A DNA stretch of 64,000 nt. Source: Marinobacter halodurans. GTDB taxonomy: Bacteria; Pseudomonadota; Gammaproteobacteria; Pseudomonadales; Oleiphilaceae. Position 1 is the stretch's first letter; the number at the start of each line of letters is the position of its first letter. This document shows, in pieces, positions 19,576-29,068 of the stretch. The notes below the pieces were generated by a model. The model did no database searches. It was not told where the DNA came from and worked only from the letters and a program-made list of their open reading frames with translations. Position numbers and translations under genes: made by a program. The stretch covers positions 47,254 through 111,253 of the forward strand of contig NZ_SJDL01000013.1 in the NCBI RefSeq assembly GCF_004327985.1. Direction: 5' to 3'.

Positions 19576-20760
19576 TTAGTTCGCCACTACGTCTGTCACT
19601 GTCACAATAGCGATATCGTCCGGCAATTCCGTGATTGCGTCGAGGTTCAGCGCATCACTCAGGGATGCGATAGTGTGACGACCTCCGGAGACGACTTCAA
19701 GTAGTTGTCGTTCCTTTTCATCGAGGCTGCGGGCCTTGATGACTTCCAGGATTCCGTCGGAAAACAGGATCAGGCGGAATCCCTCCTCCAGCGGCATCTC
19801 ATAGACCTCCCAGGTCGGGCTCTCAAACAGGCCGACCGGCAAGCCGGTACCTTCCAGAAAATGCCACTCGCCCTTCGCATTACCGACCATCGGCATCGGG
19901 AAGTGTGCACCGACGGCATAGGCCAGTTTGCGCTCCCGATGGTAGATGATCCCGGCAAACACGGTCAGGTGCTTGCCCAGGCCGGTGTCCAGCAATTCCG
20001 AATTGATGCGCTGCAGGAACCGGTCCGGATACAGGATATCATTGCTTGATCCCCTTCTTACATTACGTTGTAGCCGATTCGTCAGATTCTTCAGTAATAC
20101 GGTCACAAACGCCGAACTGGCGCCATGGCCGGAAACATCGGCAATGTAGACCAGCGTCCGGTTCTCATCCAGCGGGAAATAGTCGAGAAAATCGCCACTC
20201 AGGTAGAGGGACGGCTTGATCATATGATCGATAGACACCGCAGACGACTCAAAGTGCCGGTCCGGCAGCATCTTGAGCTGCACCTTGCGCCCGGCCCGCT
20301 GATCCGCCCGCAATTCCGCAATCCCGGCGCGAAGGTCGCGGTTGGCCGCTTCCAGTTCCTGGCGGTAGACCTGGTTCAGCCGCGACACCCTGACCCGGTC
20401 GAACATCTTGGCCAGGACGTCGTCCAGCAACTCCTTGTCGCGGTAGGGTTTGATCACGAAGTCGGCGGCACCGGCGCGCAGTGCCGAGATCACCTCTTCG
20501 GCCGTTTCCGAGGCATGGCAGGCGATGACCGGCACGAAGGCCTCTTCGTCATCCATACGGTCGACAAGTTTGCGGATGCCATCGGCGGAAACGTCGGCAA
20601 AAATCGCATCGGGCATGTCGTCCTCGAATGCGGCCTCGGCCTTCTTGATACTGGCGTGCATACTGACATAAAAGCCCCGGGATTCCAGGAAACGATCCAG
20701 TTCCTTGGCAGCCGCGGGGTCCGGATCAATAATCAGAATGCGCTCAGTGCGCGATCCCAT
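19576..20760 (-). CDS. Response regulator with PP2C/SpoIIE phosphatase domain, RssB-like
   Basis: A 394-aa protein. Its N-terminal receiver domain has the acidic pair near D12/D14, the acceptor D56 in IFADVSADG and K104 in VIKPYRDKE. A helical linker covers about 120-165. The C-terminal SpoIIE-type serine phosphatase keeps its metal-binding Asp motifs: SGDFLDYF, YIADVSGHG, LFSDGILE and LPDDIAIVT. Unlike E. coli RssB, the phosphatase residues are intact. It should dephosphorylate the STAS protein encoded immediately downstream when the receiver is phosphorylated. There is no C-terminal HATPase domain as in HsbR, and the length matches the pseudomonad RssB type. Confidence 0.88.
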   Translation of the reverse strand: MGSRTERILIIDPDPAAAKELDRFLESRGFYVSMHASIKKAEAAFEDDMPDAIFADVSADGIRKLVDRMDDEEAFVPVIACHASETAEEVISALRAGAADFVIKPYRDKELLDDVLAKMFDRVRVSRLNQVYRQELEAANRDLRAGIAELRADQRAGRKVQLKMLPDRHFESSAVSIDHMIKPSLYLSGDFLDYFPLDENRTLVYIADVSGHGASSAFVTVLLKNLTNRLQRNVRRGSSNDILYPDRFLQRINSELLDTGLGKHLTVFAGIIYHRERKLAYAVGAHFPMPMVGNAKGEWHFLEGTGLPVGLFESPTWEVYEMPLEEGFRLILFSDGILEVIKARSLDEKERQLLEVVSGGRHTIASLSDALNLDAITELPDDIAIVTVTDVVAN

Positions 20761-20884
20761 TTAAACTTCCTCCGAGAACACCCGCTGTATCAACGGGATA
20801 TCACATGGCCATTTCAGGGGCTCCCCTTATCCGCTATTCTGGCACGGCGGCGACATATAACAAGCCTGAGGAGGCCTTTCCCGC

Positions 20885-22351
20885 ATGCCACGAGCGATAG
20901 ATGACCTGCTGGGCGCCTACGACAAGCTCATCATGGATCCGGTACATGGCGGTATCCCCTTGTATCGCCACGAGATTCAGGTAATCGACCACCCGCTGTA
21001 CCAGCGTCTGCGCAATATCTGCCAGAACGACATCCTGAGCCTGGTCTTCCCCGGGGCGACCCACTCGCGGTTCCTGCACAGCATCGGCGTGATGCACGTG
21101 GGAACCCGCATGTTCCGTTCGATGATCAACGCCTATCTGCGGGAACAACAGCTCAGCCGGGATGTGGACCTGACGCTGACGCAACTCGAGGCGATCGACT
21201 ACCTGTCCAAGATCATTCGCCTGGCCTGCCTGCTGCACGACAGCGGGCATTCCAGCTTTTCGCACCAGTTCACCCAGGCGCGCCGGATCAAGGAACTGAT
21301 GAGCCGTCCGAGCCGCTTCCGGGATCTCTGGGAAGGCATCGATATCAGCGACATCTATCGCCAGCCGCCGGAGGAACTGGAGCACGAGCACTACTCCGTC
21401 CGGGTCGCCTACGACGTCCTCGAAAACACTGATCTGGAAGCCGCCGGGCTGCATCGTAACGATGTCCTGGGCATTATGGAAACCACCCGCGTTTCCCCGT
21501 CCGACACCTTCTGCCGCCACGCCGAGACGTTCTGGTCGTTTATTGCCGGGCCGGACGCCCACGCCGGTGCCCTCCAGGACACCTCGACCCCCCGCCTGGT
21601 GATGGATCTGCTGTCCTCGATCGTGTCCGGCGAGATCGACGCGGACCGTGCCGACTACATGCTGAGGGACGGTTTCCACTCGTCCGTCACCATCGGCGGG
21701 TTCAATCTCGACCACCTCCTGAGCAACCTGCGCTTCGGCTGGAATGTGGAAGAGCCCTGGCTGGGACTGGCCATCACCCAGAAAGGCCTGGGCGCGCTGG
21801 AGGACTTCGTCTACAGCCGCTACCAGATGTACCGCAAGGTGTATGCCCACAAGACGGCGCTGGGCTTCGACTGGCTGTTGCGGGAAGCGATCAACGAGGT
21901 GCTGGAGGATCCGGAGACGTTCGACTGGGTCGATGTGTGCCTGAGCCGCATGGATTATTTCGCCGAGCTGACGGACAACTTCTTCTGGGAAGCCTTCCGA
22001 CGCAAGGCCCGCCAGGTACCGAACAGCTACTCCAAGTGCATCGTGGACCGGATCCGGCTCGATCACCTCGATACCCGGGAGAACCTGGCACCGGAACAGC
22101 AACAGGCGCACATCGAGAAGTTGGCCGGCATGCTGGGCACGTCCCCGTCCGAGGTGGTCACCTGCACGATGCGCGCCCGCTTCTCCAACATCCAGGACAA
22201 CTTCAACGGCATCAAGGTGCTGATGCGCGAACCGGTGACCCGGCGGCGCCACCTGAAGCGGATTACCGACGTCAGTGCCTTCTTCTCAAAGTTCGGGGAC
22301 GGCACCATCACCCATTTCTATCGTCGTCCGGCCCTGCTTCGCGGGACCTGA
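20885..22351 (+). CDS. HD-domain phosphohydrolase
   Basis: A 488-aa protein of the SAMHD1/dGTPase-like HD superfamily. The motif order is THSRFLHS (residues 59-66), the central metal pair LLHDSGHSSFSH (HD at 118-119), DRADYMLRD (the distal Asp in the ADYMLRDG context) and a long helical C-terminus. YRHEIQVIDHPLYQRLRNI at the start is typical of the COG1078 family. Members hydrolyse dNTPs or related nucleotides, and the true substrate here is unknown. The ATG has a strong GAGGAGG site. The 3' end overlaps the convergent FAD-protein gene by 44 nt. Confidence 0.88.
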   Translation: MPRAIDDLLGAYDKLIMDPVHGGIPLYRHEIQVIDHPLYQRLRNICQNDILSLVFPGATHSRFLHSIGVMHVGTRMFRSMINAYLREQQLSRDVDLTLTQLEAIDYLSKIIRLACLLHDSGHSSFSHQFTQARRIKELMSRPSRFRDLWEGIDISDIYRQPPEELEHEHYSVRVAYDVLENTDLEAAGLHRNDVLGIMETTRVSPSDTFCRHAETFWSFIAGPDAHAGALQDTSTPRLVMDLLSSIVSGEIDADRADYMLRDGFHSSVTIGGFNLDHLLSNLRFGWNVEEPWLGLAITQKGLGALEDFVYSRYQMYRKVYAHKTALGFDWLLREAINEVLEDPETFDWVDVCLSRMDYFAELTDNFFWEAFRRKARQVPNSYSKCIVDRIRLDHLDTRENLAPEQQQAHIEKLAGMLGTSPSEVVTCTMRARFSNIQDNFNGIKVLMREPVTRRRHLKRITDVSAFFSKFGDGTITHFYRRPALLRGT

Positions 22352-23366
22352 GCATTGAGCCAGCCAGGGCCAGCCCGCTCTGGAAAGCGCCTTCGACCCG
22401 GCCCCCGGCCAGCCAGTCACCACAAAACCCGATACGCTCCCGGGCATGCCAGATATGGCCGGGGCGGTCGCCACCGTCCCGGGTCTTGGCGTAAAGCCAA
22501 CGGTGCGTCAGGACCGTCTCCGGAAGCGTCGACAGGTGGGCACACGCGCCGAAGGCATCCAGTAACTGATGGGCAACCCAGTCCGGATCCGCGCCCCGGT
22601 GTTCTTCCGACCAGTCCGCACGGGCATGCAGCACCCACCAGCAACCGTCGTTCTCCCGGCCGGGCTTGCTGCTGTTGTTGGCGGCCCACTGCAAGGCCGG
22701 GTGCCGGCAACTGAAGCCATCCACGCCCGGACAGGGGTTCTCCGGAAAAGCCGCCATGACCGCCCAGCAGGCATCCAGTGGCAGCGCCACCAGTTCGTGG
22801 GCGGAGTCATCGAGGCCGGTGTCCGACGCCGCCAGCAAGTCGCGGATCTGCGCCGGCGGTGTGCTGATGACGACGGCATCGAACATGCCCTGCTCCACCC
22901 CTTCGGTATCCTCCAGCGCCCAACCGGATCCGGCCGGCAATACCCGGGCAATGCGGGTGTTGTAGTGAATCGCCAGGTCCGTTGCCAGGGCACGGGAGAT
23001 GACGCTCATCCGCGGAACGCCGACGTACCGGGGGCCGGCCATGAAATCGGTCCAACGACCATCGTCCTGCTGGAAGCGGAGCTGGCCGTGCCATTCCCCA
23101 AATGAGTCATTTCCGGCCCAGTTTTCCAGGAACCGGCGAAACGCCGGATCGCGGATGGTGAAATACTGCGCCCCGATATCGATCGTTCCGTCCGGCACCC
23201 GCCGCGCAGCCAGGCGACCGCCCGGGCCACGGCCCTTCTCGAACAGGGTAACGCTCAGCCCGGCCTCCCTCAGTTGAATTGCAGCCGTCAGTCCGCTCAT
23301 CCCTGAACCAACAATCGCGACGCTTCGTATAACGCTTTCGACTGGTTGAGTGTGATCCATGTGCAA
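22308..23366 (-). CDS. FAD-dependent NAD(P)/FAD-binding protein, renalase-like amine oxidase
   Basis: A 352-aa Rossmann-fold flavoprotein. AIVGSGMSGLTAAIQLREAG near residue 18 binds the FAD ADP moiety, followed by FEKGRGPGGRLAARR. The C-terminal ERIGFCGDWLAGGRVEGAFQSG is the second FAD motif. This architecture is that of small bacterial amine oxidases/renalase-like proteins (COG3380). It is divergent from the lipid-modification operon and shares its promoter region, so it may belong functionally with that cluster. Its 3' end overlaps the convergent HD-protein gene by 44 nt. The substrate is unknown. A second ATG two codons in is an equally good start. Confidence 0.82.
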   Translation of the reverse strand: MHMDHTQPVESVIRSVAIVGSGMSGLTAAIQLREAGLSVTLFEKGRGPGGRLAARRVPDGTIDIGAQYFTIRDPAFRRFLENWAGNDSFGEWHGQLRFQQDDGRWTDFMAGPRYVGVPRMSVISRALATDLAIHYNTRIARVLPAGSGWALEDTEGVEQGMFDAVVISTPPAQIRDLLAASDTGLDDSAHELVALPLDACWAVMAAFPENPCPGVDGFSCRHPALQWAANNSSKPGRENDGCWWVLHARADWSEEHRGADPDWVAHQLLDAFGACAHLSTLPETVLTHRWLYAKTRDGGDRPGHIWHARERIGFCGDWLAGGRVEGAFQSGLALAGSMLRSREAGPDDDRNG

Positions 23367-23484
23367 GGTGAGGCATCCAAAGTGTTGGTTTTAAACGTAC
23401 AGTCATCGCCGCCAGGTCCCGGGCGCAACCGGGGTCAGGGCATTCGCATCATCCAGACCGTGTATTGATAAGGCATCGACGTTC

Positions 23485-24444
23485 ATGACCCGAGTTCAGC
23501 ATTGCTATTACAGTATCCAAAGGTGGTTCGATTCCGAAGCGCATTCGGATCAGCTTGACCGGCAGTCCCGCGCTTTCAACTGGATTCGGGTGCTGCCCTT
23601 CCTGGCGCTTCACCTGGCCTGCCTTGGTGTGATCTGGACCGGATCCAGCGCGTTTGCCGTTGGCTTTGCGATTGCTTTCTTTGTGGTGCGCATGTTTGCC
23701 ATCACCGGTTTCTACCATCGTTATTTCTCACACAAGACGTTCAAGACCAGCCGGGGCTGGCAGTTTGTCTTCGCCCTGCTGGGTGCCAGCGCCGCCCAAC
23801 GCGGCCCGCTCTGGTGGGCGGCCCATCACCGGCACCACCATCAGCATTCCGACGCCCCGGAGGATCTGCATTCGCCCCAGCACGGCGGCTTCTGGTGGTC
23901 CCACATCGGCTGGTTCACCTGTGATGCCGGCTTCGCCATGGACGACAAGCGGGTGCGCGACTGGCTCAAATTCCCCGAGTTACGCTTTATCAACCGCTTC
24001 GACGCCCTGATGCCCGCCGTCTGTATCACCCTGATCTACCTGCTGGGCGAAGCCCTGGCCCGCTGGGCACCCGGTCTCGGCACCAGCGGCCTGCAACTGG
24101 TGGTCTGGGGTTTCTGCATCTCTACGGTTGCCCTGTTCCACGCCACAGTATCGATCAATTCCCTGGCCCATGTCTGGGGCCGGCGCCGCTTCGAAACCGA
24201 GGACGACAGCCGCAACAACGTCTGGCTTGCGCTGCTGACCCTGGGTGAAGGCTGGCACAACAATCATCACCGATGGCCACTGTCCGCCCGCCAGGGCTTC
24301 CGCTGGTACGAAATCGACGTTACCTATTACCTGCTGTGGCTGATGGAGAAGCTGGGCATCATCCATGACCTCAATCGCCTGCCCGAGCACATCCGTCAAG
24401 AGGCCATCGAGATTGACCGTCAACACCGGAGGGATGTCGCATGA
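23485..24444 (+). CDS. Membrane fatty-acid desaturase, DesA/DesC-like
   Basis: A 319-aa membrane di-iron desaturase with the three histidine boxes HRYFSH, HHRHHH and EGWHNNHH, plus four or more hydrophobic helices. This is the acyl-CoA/acyl-lipid delta-9 type, which introduces a double bond into a long-chain acyl group. It is the first gene of a tight eight-gene operon ending at 30344; its stop overlaps the next start by ATGA. A double bond made by this enzyme would be the substrate for the CFA-like methyltransferase encoded downstream. The ribosome site is weak (AAGG about 13 nt before ATG). Confidence 0.9.
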   Translation: MTRVQHCYYSIQRWFDSEAHSDQLDRQSRAFNWIRVLPFLALHLACLGVIWTGSSAFAVGFAIAFFVVRMFAITGFYHRYFSHKTFKTSRGWQFVFALLGASAAQRGPLWWAAHHRHHHQHSDAPEDLHSPQHGGFWWSHIGWFTCDAGFAMDDKRVRDWLKFPELRFINRFDALMPAVCITLIYLLGEALARWAPGLGTSGLQLVVWGFCISTVALFHATVSINSLAHVWGRRRFETEDDSRNNVWLALLTLGEGWHNNHHRWPLSARQGFRWYEIDVTYYLLWLMEKLGIIHDLNRLPEHIRQEAIEIDRQHRRDVA

Positions 24445-24875
24445 CCGTCATGCCGGAGACCTGCCTGGATCGATTCCAGCGGCTTTTCAACCAGATGTCC
24501 TCGGATCGGATCGGAGCACTGGAGACCGTCTACAGTCCCGATGTCCGGTTCACGGATCCGTTCGTCTCCATAGAAGGTCTGGACGCGGTGACTGATTATT
24601 TCACCAGCGCCTATACCAATGTTATCAGTTGCCGCTTCCACTTCGACGATGTGATCGGCGCCGATCACGCCGTCTGCCTGCCCTGGACGATGACGCTCCA
24701 GCATCGCCGCATCCGCCGCGGGGCGCCGGTACAGGTGGACGGTATCAGTCACTTGCAGCTGGCTGACGACCTGGTTATTGCGCATCGCGATTATTTCGAC
24801 GCCGGTCAGTTACTTTACGAGCACTTGCCGGTGCTGGGCTCGGCGGTCCGTCTGATCAGGAAATACGCGGCATGA
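24441..24875 (+). CDS. NTF2-like (SnoaL-fold) family protein
   Basis: A 144-aa single-domain protein of the nuclear transport factor 2-like superfamily. Segments YSPDVRFTDPF and HLQLADDLVIAHRDYFDAGQLLYEHLP fit the SnoaL-like cone fold. These act as small isomerases, hydrolases or binding proteins. It overlaps both neighbours by 4 nt in the lipid operon, where homologous genes recur next to the SDR, FAD protein and CFA enzyme, so a role in handling a modified fatty acid is likely but unproven. Confidence 0.82.
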   Translation: MTVMPETCLDRFQRLFNQMSSDRIGALETVYSPDVRFTDPFVSIEGLDAVTDYFTSAYTNVISCRFHFDDVIGADHAVCLPWTMTLQHRRIRRGAPVQVDGISHLQLADDLVIAHRDYFDAGQLLYEHLPVLGSAVRLIRKYAA

Positions 24876-25666
24876 GCCACTCCACGCTTGACCGCCCGAT
24901 AACCCTCTGGCTGACGGGCGCGACCTCCGGCATCGGCAGGGCGCTGGCCCAGGCCCTGCTGGAACAGGGCCAGCGGGTGATCGCCACCGGGAGGCGGCGC
25001 GAATCGCTGGAGACACTGGCCGCGTCCTACCCCGGTCAGGTCACCGTTGCGCCGGCCGACACCACGGATCGCGAAACCCTCGGCGCGCTGTCCGAAACGT
25101 TTACCAGACAGGCACCGGTGCAAATGGCGATTCTTAACGCCGGCACCTGCGAGTATCTGGACGTACGGAGCTTCGACGCCGATGTGATCGAACACAACCT
25201 GCATACCAACGTCACGGGCACCGCCCGCAGCATGGAAGCCGTGCTGCCCGCCCTGCGCCACGCCCGCCGCCAGGGCCTGCCCGCCGAACTGGTGATCGTC
25301 GGCTCCTCGGCCTGGTGGTTCCCATTCGGCCGGGCCGAGGGTTACGGCGCCTCCAAGGCGGCGCTGGCCTACCTGGCCCATTCTCTGCGGGCCGATCTGG
25401 CGGCCGAAGGTATCCGGGTCACGCTGGTTTCCCCGGGATTCGTGAGAACACCGCTAACCGATCGCAACGATTTCCCCATGCCCTGCCTCATCGAGGCCAC
25501 CGAGGCCGCCGATCGTATCATCAGGGGACTGCATCGCGGCGCCGCCGAGATCCATTTCCCCCGGCGCTTTACGGTGACACTGAAACTGCTGGGCGCATTA
25601 CCACAGAGCTGGATGGACCGACTGGCCGCCCGAATGACCCGATCATCCAAGGAACACCCTGAATGA
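24872..25666 (+). CDS. Short-chain dehydrogenase/reductase
   Basis: A 264-aa classical SDR. The cofactor loop TGATSGIG is at 15-22, the NAG motif at 89-91, the catalytic Ser around 145 in VIVGSSA, and the Tyr158-x3-Lys162 pair in GYGASK. It probably oxidises or reduces an acyl-derived alcohol or ketone with NAD(P)H; an Arg-rich stretch after strand 2 (TGRRRE) favours NADPH. It is coupled by 4-nt overlaps to both neighbours. The specific substrate cannot be told. Confidence 0.9.
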   Translation: MSHSTLDRPITLWLTGATSGIGRALAQALLEQGQRVIATGRRRESLETLAASYPGQVTVAPADTTDRETLGALSETFTRQAPVQMAILNAGTCEYLDVRSFDADVIEHNLHTNVTGTARSMEAVLPALRHARRQGLPAELVIVGSSAWWFPFGRAEGYGASKAALAYLAHSLRADLAAEGIRVTLVSPGFVRTPLTDRNDFPMPCLIEATEAADRIIRGLHRGAAEIHFPRRFTVTLKLLGALPQSWMDRLAARMTRSSKEHPE

Positions 25667-26925
25667 CAAACCGACAGAAAATAGCCGTCGTCGGCGGAGG
25701 TATCTCCGGCCTCACCAGCGCCTGGTTGCTGGCCGATCATCACGACGTGACCCTGTTCGAGGCAGCGGATTACGCCGGCGGTCACACCAACACCCGCCCG
25801 GCCGAACTGGGCGGTCGCACCTGGGCGGTCAACACCGGTTTCATTGTGTTCAATGACTGGACCTACCCCAATTTCATCAAGCTGATGGACCGGCTCAACG
25901 TTGCCTGGGAAGAGAGCGACATGAGCTTCAGCGTGGCCTGCGGGAGGACCGGGCTGGAATACAACGGCACCAGCCTCAACACCCTGTTCGCGCAGAGACG
26001 TAACCTGCTGAATCCGCCGTTCCTGAACATGGTCCGGGAGATTCTCAGGTTCAACAAGCAGACCCGCATTGATCTCGCCGCCGGCAGGATCAGTGACGAC
26101 GAAACCCTGGGCGAGTATCTCAACCGCAACCGCTATTCCCGGTATTTCCGTAACTTCTACATCGTGCCGATGGGTGCCGCCATCTGGTCGGCTCCGGAAA
26201 TCGTGCTGGAGCAGTTTCCGGTTCGGTTCTTCCTGCAGTTCTTCAACAACCACGGCATGCTGTCGGTGGACGACCGGCCCACCTGGCGCGTCATTTGCGG
26301 CGGGTCGGCCAGCTACGTCGACCGGATGATGGAGAAACTCGGGCCACTCACCCGGCTGAGCAGTCCCGTTTCCGCCATCCGCCGCTTTGACGATCACGTC
26401 GATGTCGCCGTTAATGGCCAGACCGAATCCTTCGACCAGGTGATCCTGGGCTGTCACAGCGATCAGGCGCTGGCGATGCTGGCCGATCCGACCGACGCGG
26501 AAGCGGATATCCTCGGGGCGATCGAATACCAGGATAACGACGTGGTGCTGCATACCGACGACCGGCTTCTGCCCCGCAGCCGCCGTGCCTGGGCCGCCTG
26601 GAACTATACGATTCCGGAACACCCGACCGAGCCGGTCTCAGTCACCTACGACATGAACATCCTGCAGAATTTCGACGACGCACCGGAAACCTTCTGCGTC
26701 ACCCTGAACCGGTCCGATGCCATCGATCCGGCCCGCATTATCGAGCGATACAGTTACGCCCATCCGGTGTTCACGATGGCCGCGGTCAACGCCCAGCAAC
26801 GCTACGCCGAGATTGGCGGTCACAACCGGACCCACTTCTGCGGCGCCTACTGGTTCAACGGCTTCCACGAAGACGGCGTGCGCAGCGCCCTGCGGGTGAC
26901 CAGCGCCTTTGGGGTGGGGATATAG
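25663..26925 (+). CDS. FAD-dependent oxidoreductase (NAD/FAD-binding amine-oxidase family)
   Basis: A 420-aa flavoprotein. The FAD motif VVGGGISGLTSAWLLAD is at about residues 10-26, followed by FEAADYAGGHTNT. The C-terminal half contains HFCGAYWFNGFHEDGVRSA, the typical end of COG2907 proteins. In many proteobacteria this family sits with DUF1365 and CFA-like genes. It starts with an ATGA overlap on the SDR gene, and the DUF1365 gene begins 2 nt after its stop. It probably oxidises or desaturates a lipid intermediate; a UfaO-type role is possible by analogy only. Confidence 0.88.
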   Translation: MTNRQKIAVVGGGISGLTSAWLLADHHDVTLFEAADYAGGHTNTRPAELGGRTWAVNTGFIVFNDWTYPNFIKLMDRLNVAWEESDMSFSVACGRTGLEYNGTSLNTLFAQRRNLLNPPFLNMVREILRFNKQTRIDLAAGRISDDETLGEYLNRNRYSRYFRNFYIVPMGAAIWSAPEIVLEQFPVRFFLQFFNNHGMLSVDDRPTWRVICGGSASYVDRMMEKLGPLTRLSSPVSAIRRFDDHVDVAVNGQTESFDQVILGCHSDQALAMLADPTDAEADILGAIEYQDNDVVLHTDDRLLPRSRRAWAAWNYTIPEHPTEPVSVTYDMNILQNFDDAPETFCVTLNRSDAIDPARIIERYSYAHPVFTMAAVNAQQRYAEIGGHNRTHFCGAYWFNGFHEDGVRSALRVTSAFGVGI

Positions 26926-26927
26926 CC

Positions 26928-27818
26928 ATGATGGACGCACGACTCCACAGCGCCTGGCTGGCCGGCCGCATACGCCATCGCCGGCTGCGGCCCGTCAGCC
27001 ACCAGTTCCAGTACCGGACCGGGCTGCTGGCCCTGGATCTCGATGACTGGCCGCATATCGGCGGTATCAGCCGGCTGTTCTCCGTCGGCCGCTTCAACTG
27101 GCTGTCACTGCACCGCAGCGACTACCTGGCACCGGCAACGCCCGACCTGAAACAGGCGGTCCAGGACCAGGTGGAAGCCGCCACGGGCTGGCGTCCGGAC
27201 GGCCGGATCGAGCTGATCACCCATCCCCGCTACCTGGGCTACATCTTCAATCCCGTGAGCTTCTACTGCTGCTACGCGCCCGAGGCGAGCCCGGAAAACG
27301 GCGACCTGCCCCGGGTCGTTGCCGCCCAGATCACCAACACACCGTGGCACGAACGCCATGTCTATTGCCTGGAGGGCGCCCCGCAACAGAACAGCCGGTC
27401 GGGATGGCACACACAGCAGTATCGCTTCCACAAACGCTTCCACGTGTCGCCCTACAACCCGATGGACCAGGAATACCATTGGGTTTTCAGTGCCCGCGGA
27501 CCGGAGTTGCGCATCCACATGAATGTGCGCCGTGACGGAAACAGGGTTTTCGACGCGACACTGGAAGTCCAACGCACTCCTTTCAATCGTAAAACAGTCC
27601 GGAACCACATTCGCCGGTTTCCACTGGAAACCATTAAGGTGGCCGCCGGTATCTACTGGCACGCCCTGAGGCTGAAGCTCAAGGGGGCGGTTTTCCAGCC
27701 CCACCCCGACAAGCTCGACCGGCAGGACCCGGCCTACCGGCTGGGCCACGACGATCACGGCGAACGGGTTGATGACGCCGTACCCGGAACAGGAAAGGTA
27801 AGCTCATGGAGAACCTGA
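26928..27818 (+). CDS. DUF1365 protein
   Basis: A 296-aa cytoplasmic or peripheral protein of the DUF1365 family. Recognisable parts are the start LHSAWLAGRIRHRRLRPVSHQFQYRTGLLALDLDD (in two blocks: residues 4-20 and 21-38), TLITHPRYLGY-like LITHPRYLGYIFNPVSFYCC, and VSPYNPMDQEYHW. Function is unknown, but the gene almost always lies between an FAD protein and a CFA-like methyltransferase. The 3' end overlaps the CFA gene by 13 nt, implying translational coupling. Confidence 0.88.
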   Translation: MMDARLHSAWLAGRIRHRRLRPVSHQFQYRTGLLALDLDDWPHIGGISRLFSVGRFNWLSLHRSDYLAPATPDLKQAVQDQVEAATGWRPDGRIELITHPRYLGYIFNPVSFYCCYAPEASPENGDLPRVVAAQITNTPWHERHVYCLEGAPQQNSRSGWHTQQYRFHKRFHVSPYNPMDQEYHWVFSARGPELRIHMNVRRDGNRVFDATLEVQRTPFNRKTVRNHIRRFPLETIKVAAGIYWHALRLKLKGAVFQPHPDKLDRQDPAYRLGHDDHGERVDDAVPGTGKVSSWRT

Positions 27819-29068
27819 ACAGCACCACCACTGAGCCCCGTCGCGCTTCGCTGGCCAGCGACTGGGCCCGCCGGATTGTGATCAGCCAGCTTCAGCAGCT
27901 CGAGGCTGGCGTACTGACCATCAGGGAAACGGGCCGCGCCGATACCATCTGCGGCGATGGAGACAGCCGGTTTCCGCCCGCCGAGATCCGCATCCATGAA
28001 GCCTCGGCCTGGCGCGACATTCTCACCGGTGGCGGCATCGGCGCCGCAGAGGCCTATGTCGCCGGCGACTGGACGTCACCGGACCTGACCGCACTGCTGC
28101 GATTCTTCACCCGCAACATCGATCGCATGAACGCCTTCGAGGACCGGTTCAACTGGATCACCAAGCCGGCGCTGAAAGGCCTGCACTGGCTCAACCGCAA
28201 TAGCCGCGAAGGCTCACGCAAGAACATCCAGGCCCATTACGACCTCGGCAACGCGCTGTTCGAGATGTTTCTCGATCCGACAATGATGTACTCGTCCGCC
28301 GTTTATCCGGACGTCACTGCCAGTCTGGATGAAGCCGCGGTGTTCAAGCTGGACCTGATCTGCCGCAAGCTGGGTCTGGGACCAGAGGACCGGGTGATCG
28401 AGATCGGCACCGGCTGGGGCGGTTTCGCCCTGCACGCCGCCCGTCAATACGGCTGCCACGTCACCACGACCACCATTTCCCGGGAACAACACGACCGGGC
28501 GCTGGAGCGGATCCGCGGGGAAGGCCTGGAAGACCGCATCACCCTGCTGTTCGATGATTACCGGGACCTGACCGGCCAGTACGACAAGCTCGTGTCCATC
28601 GAGATGATCGAAGCCGTCGGCCCGCAGTACCTGGACAGCTACTTCAGTCAGATCAGCCATCTCCTGAAACCGTACGGGCTGGCGCTGATCCAGGCGATCA
28701 ACATGCCGGAGCAACGCTACGACCGGGCCCTGCGCAACGTGGACTTCATCCAGCGCTACATCTTCCCGGGCAGCTTCATTCCGTCGTTCGGCGCCATCCT
28801 GGATTCGGTGCGGCGCCAGAGCGACCTGGTGATGATCCAGAGCGAGGACTTCGGCTTCCATTACGCGCGCACCCTGCGCGACTGGCGCCAGCGCTTCATG
28901 GCGGCCCGTGGCCGGATTCGTGGACTGGGCTATGACGAGGCCTTTATCCGGCTCTGGGACTTCTACTTCAGCTACTGCGCAGCCGGTTTCTCCGAGCGGG
29001 CCATCGGCGTGTCCCAGATCCTGTTCGCCAGGCCCGGCAACAAACAGGACCCGCGACTGACGCCATGA
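27806..29068 (+). CDS. cfa: Cyclopropane-fatty-acyl-phospholipid synthase-like methyltransferase
   Basis: A 420-aa SAM-dependent methyltransferase of the CFA/mycolic-acid-cyclopropane family. A short N-terminal lipid-binding domain (about residues 1-120) precedes the Rossmann domain. The SAM loop is VIEIGTGWGGFALHAA. QAHYDLGNALFEMFLDPTMMYSSA is also diagnostic (split here as QAHYDLGN and LDPTMMYSSA). It methylates the double bond of unsaturated phospholipid acyl chains, giving cyclopropane or a methylated product. The position after a desaturase and beside FAD and SDR genes suggests a specialised product such as a methylated or furan-type fatty acid rather than plain CFA; that is inference. 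Confidence 0.9.
   Translation: MENLNSTTTEPRRASLASDWARRIVISQLQQLEAGVLTIRETGRADTICGDGDSRFPPAEIRIHEASAWRDILTGGGIGAAEAYVAGDWTSPDLTALLRFFTRNIDRMNAFEDRFNWITKPALKGLHWLNRNSREGSRKNIQAHYDLGNALFEMFLDPTMMYSSAVYPDVTASLDEAAVFKLDLICRKLGLGPEDRVIEIGTGWGGFALHAARQYGCHVTTTTISREQHDRALERIRGEGLEDRITLLFDDYRDLTGQYDKLVSIEMIEAVGPQYLDSYFSQISHLLKPYGLALIQAINMPEQRYDRALRNVDFIQRYIFPGSFIPSFGAILDSVRRQSDLVMIQSEDFGFHYARTLRDWRQRFMAARGRIRGLGYDEAFIRLWDFYFSYCAAGFSERAIGVSQILFARPGNKQDPRLTP

Noticed and set aside
23353..23484. TGATCC at 23353 as an ECF (RpoE/ChrR-type) -35 for the lipid operon
   Set aside because: No TAAGA-like -10 at the right distance; a TAAGG near 23468 is much too far away, and TGATCC is part of the divergent gene's coding start.
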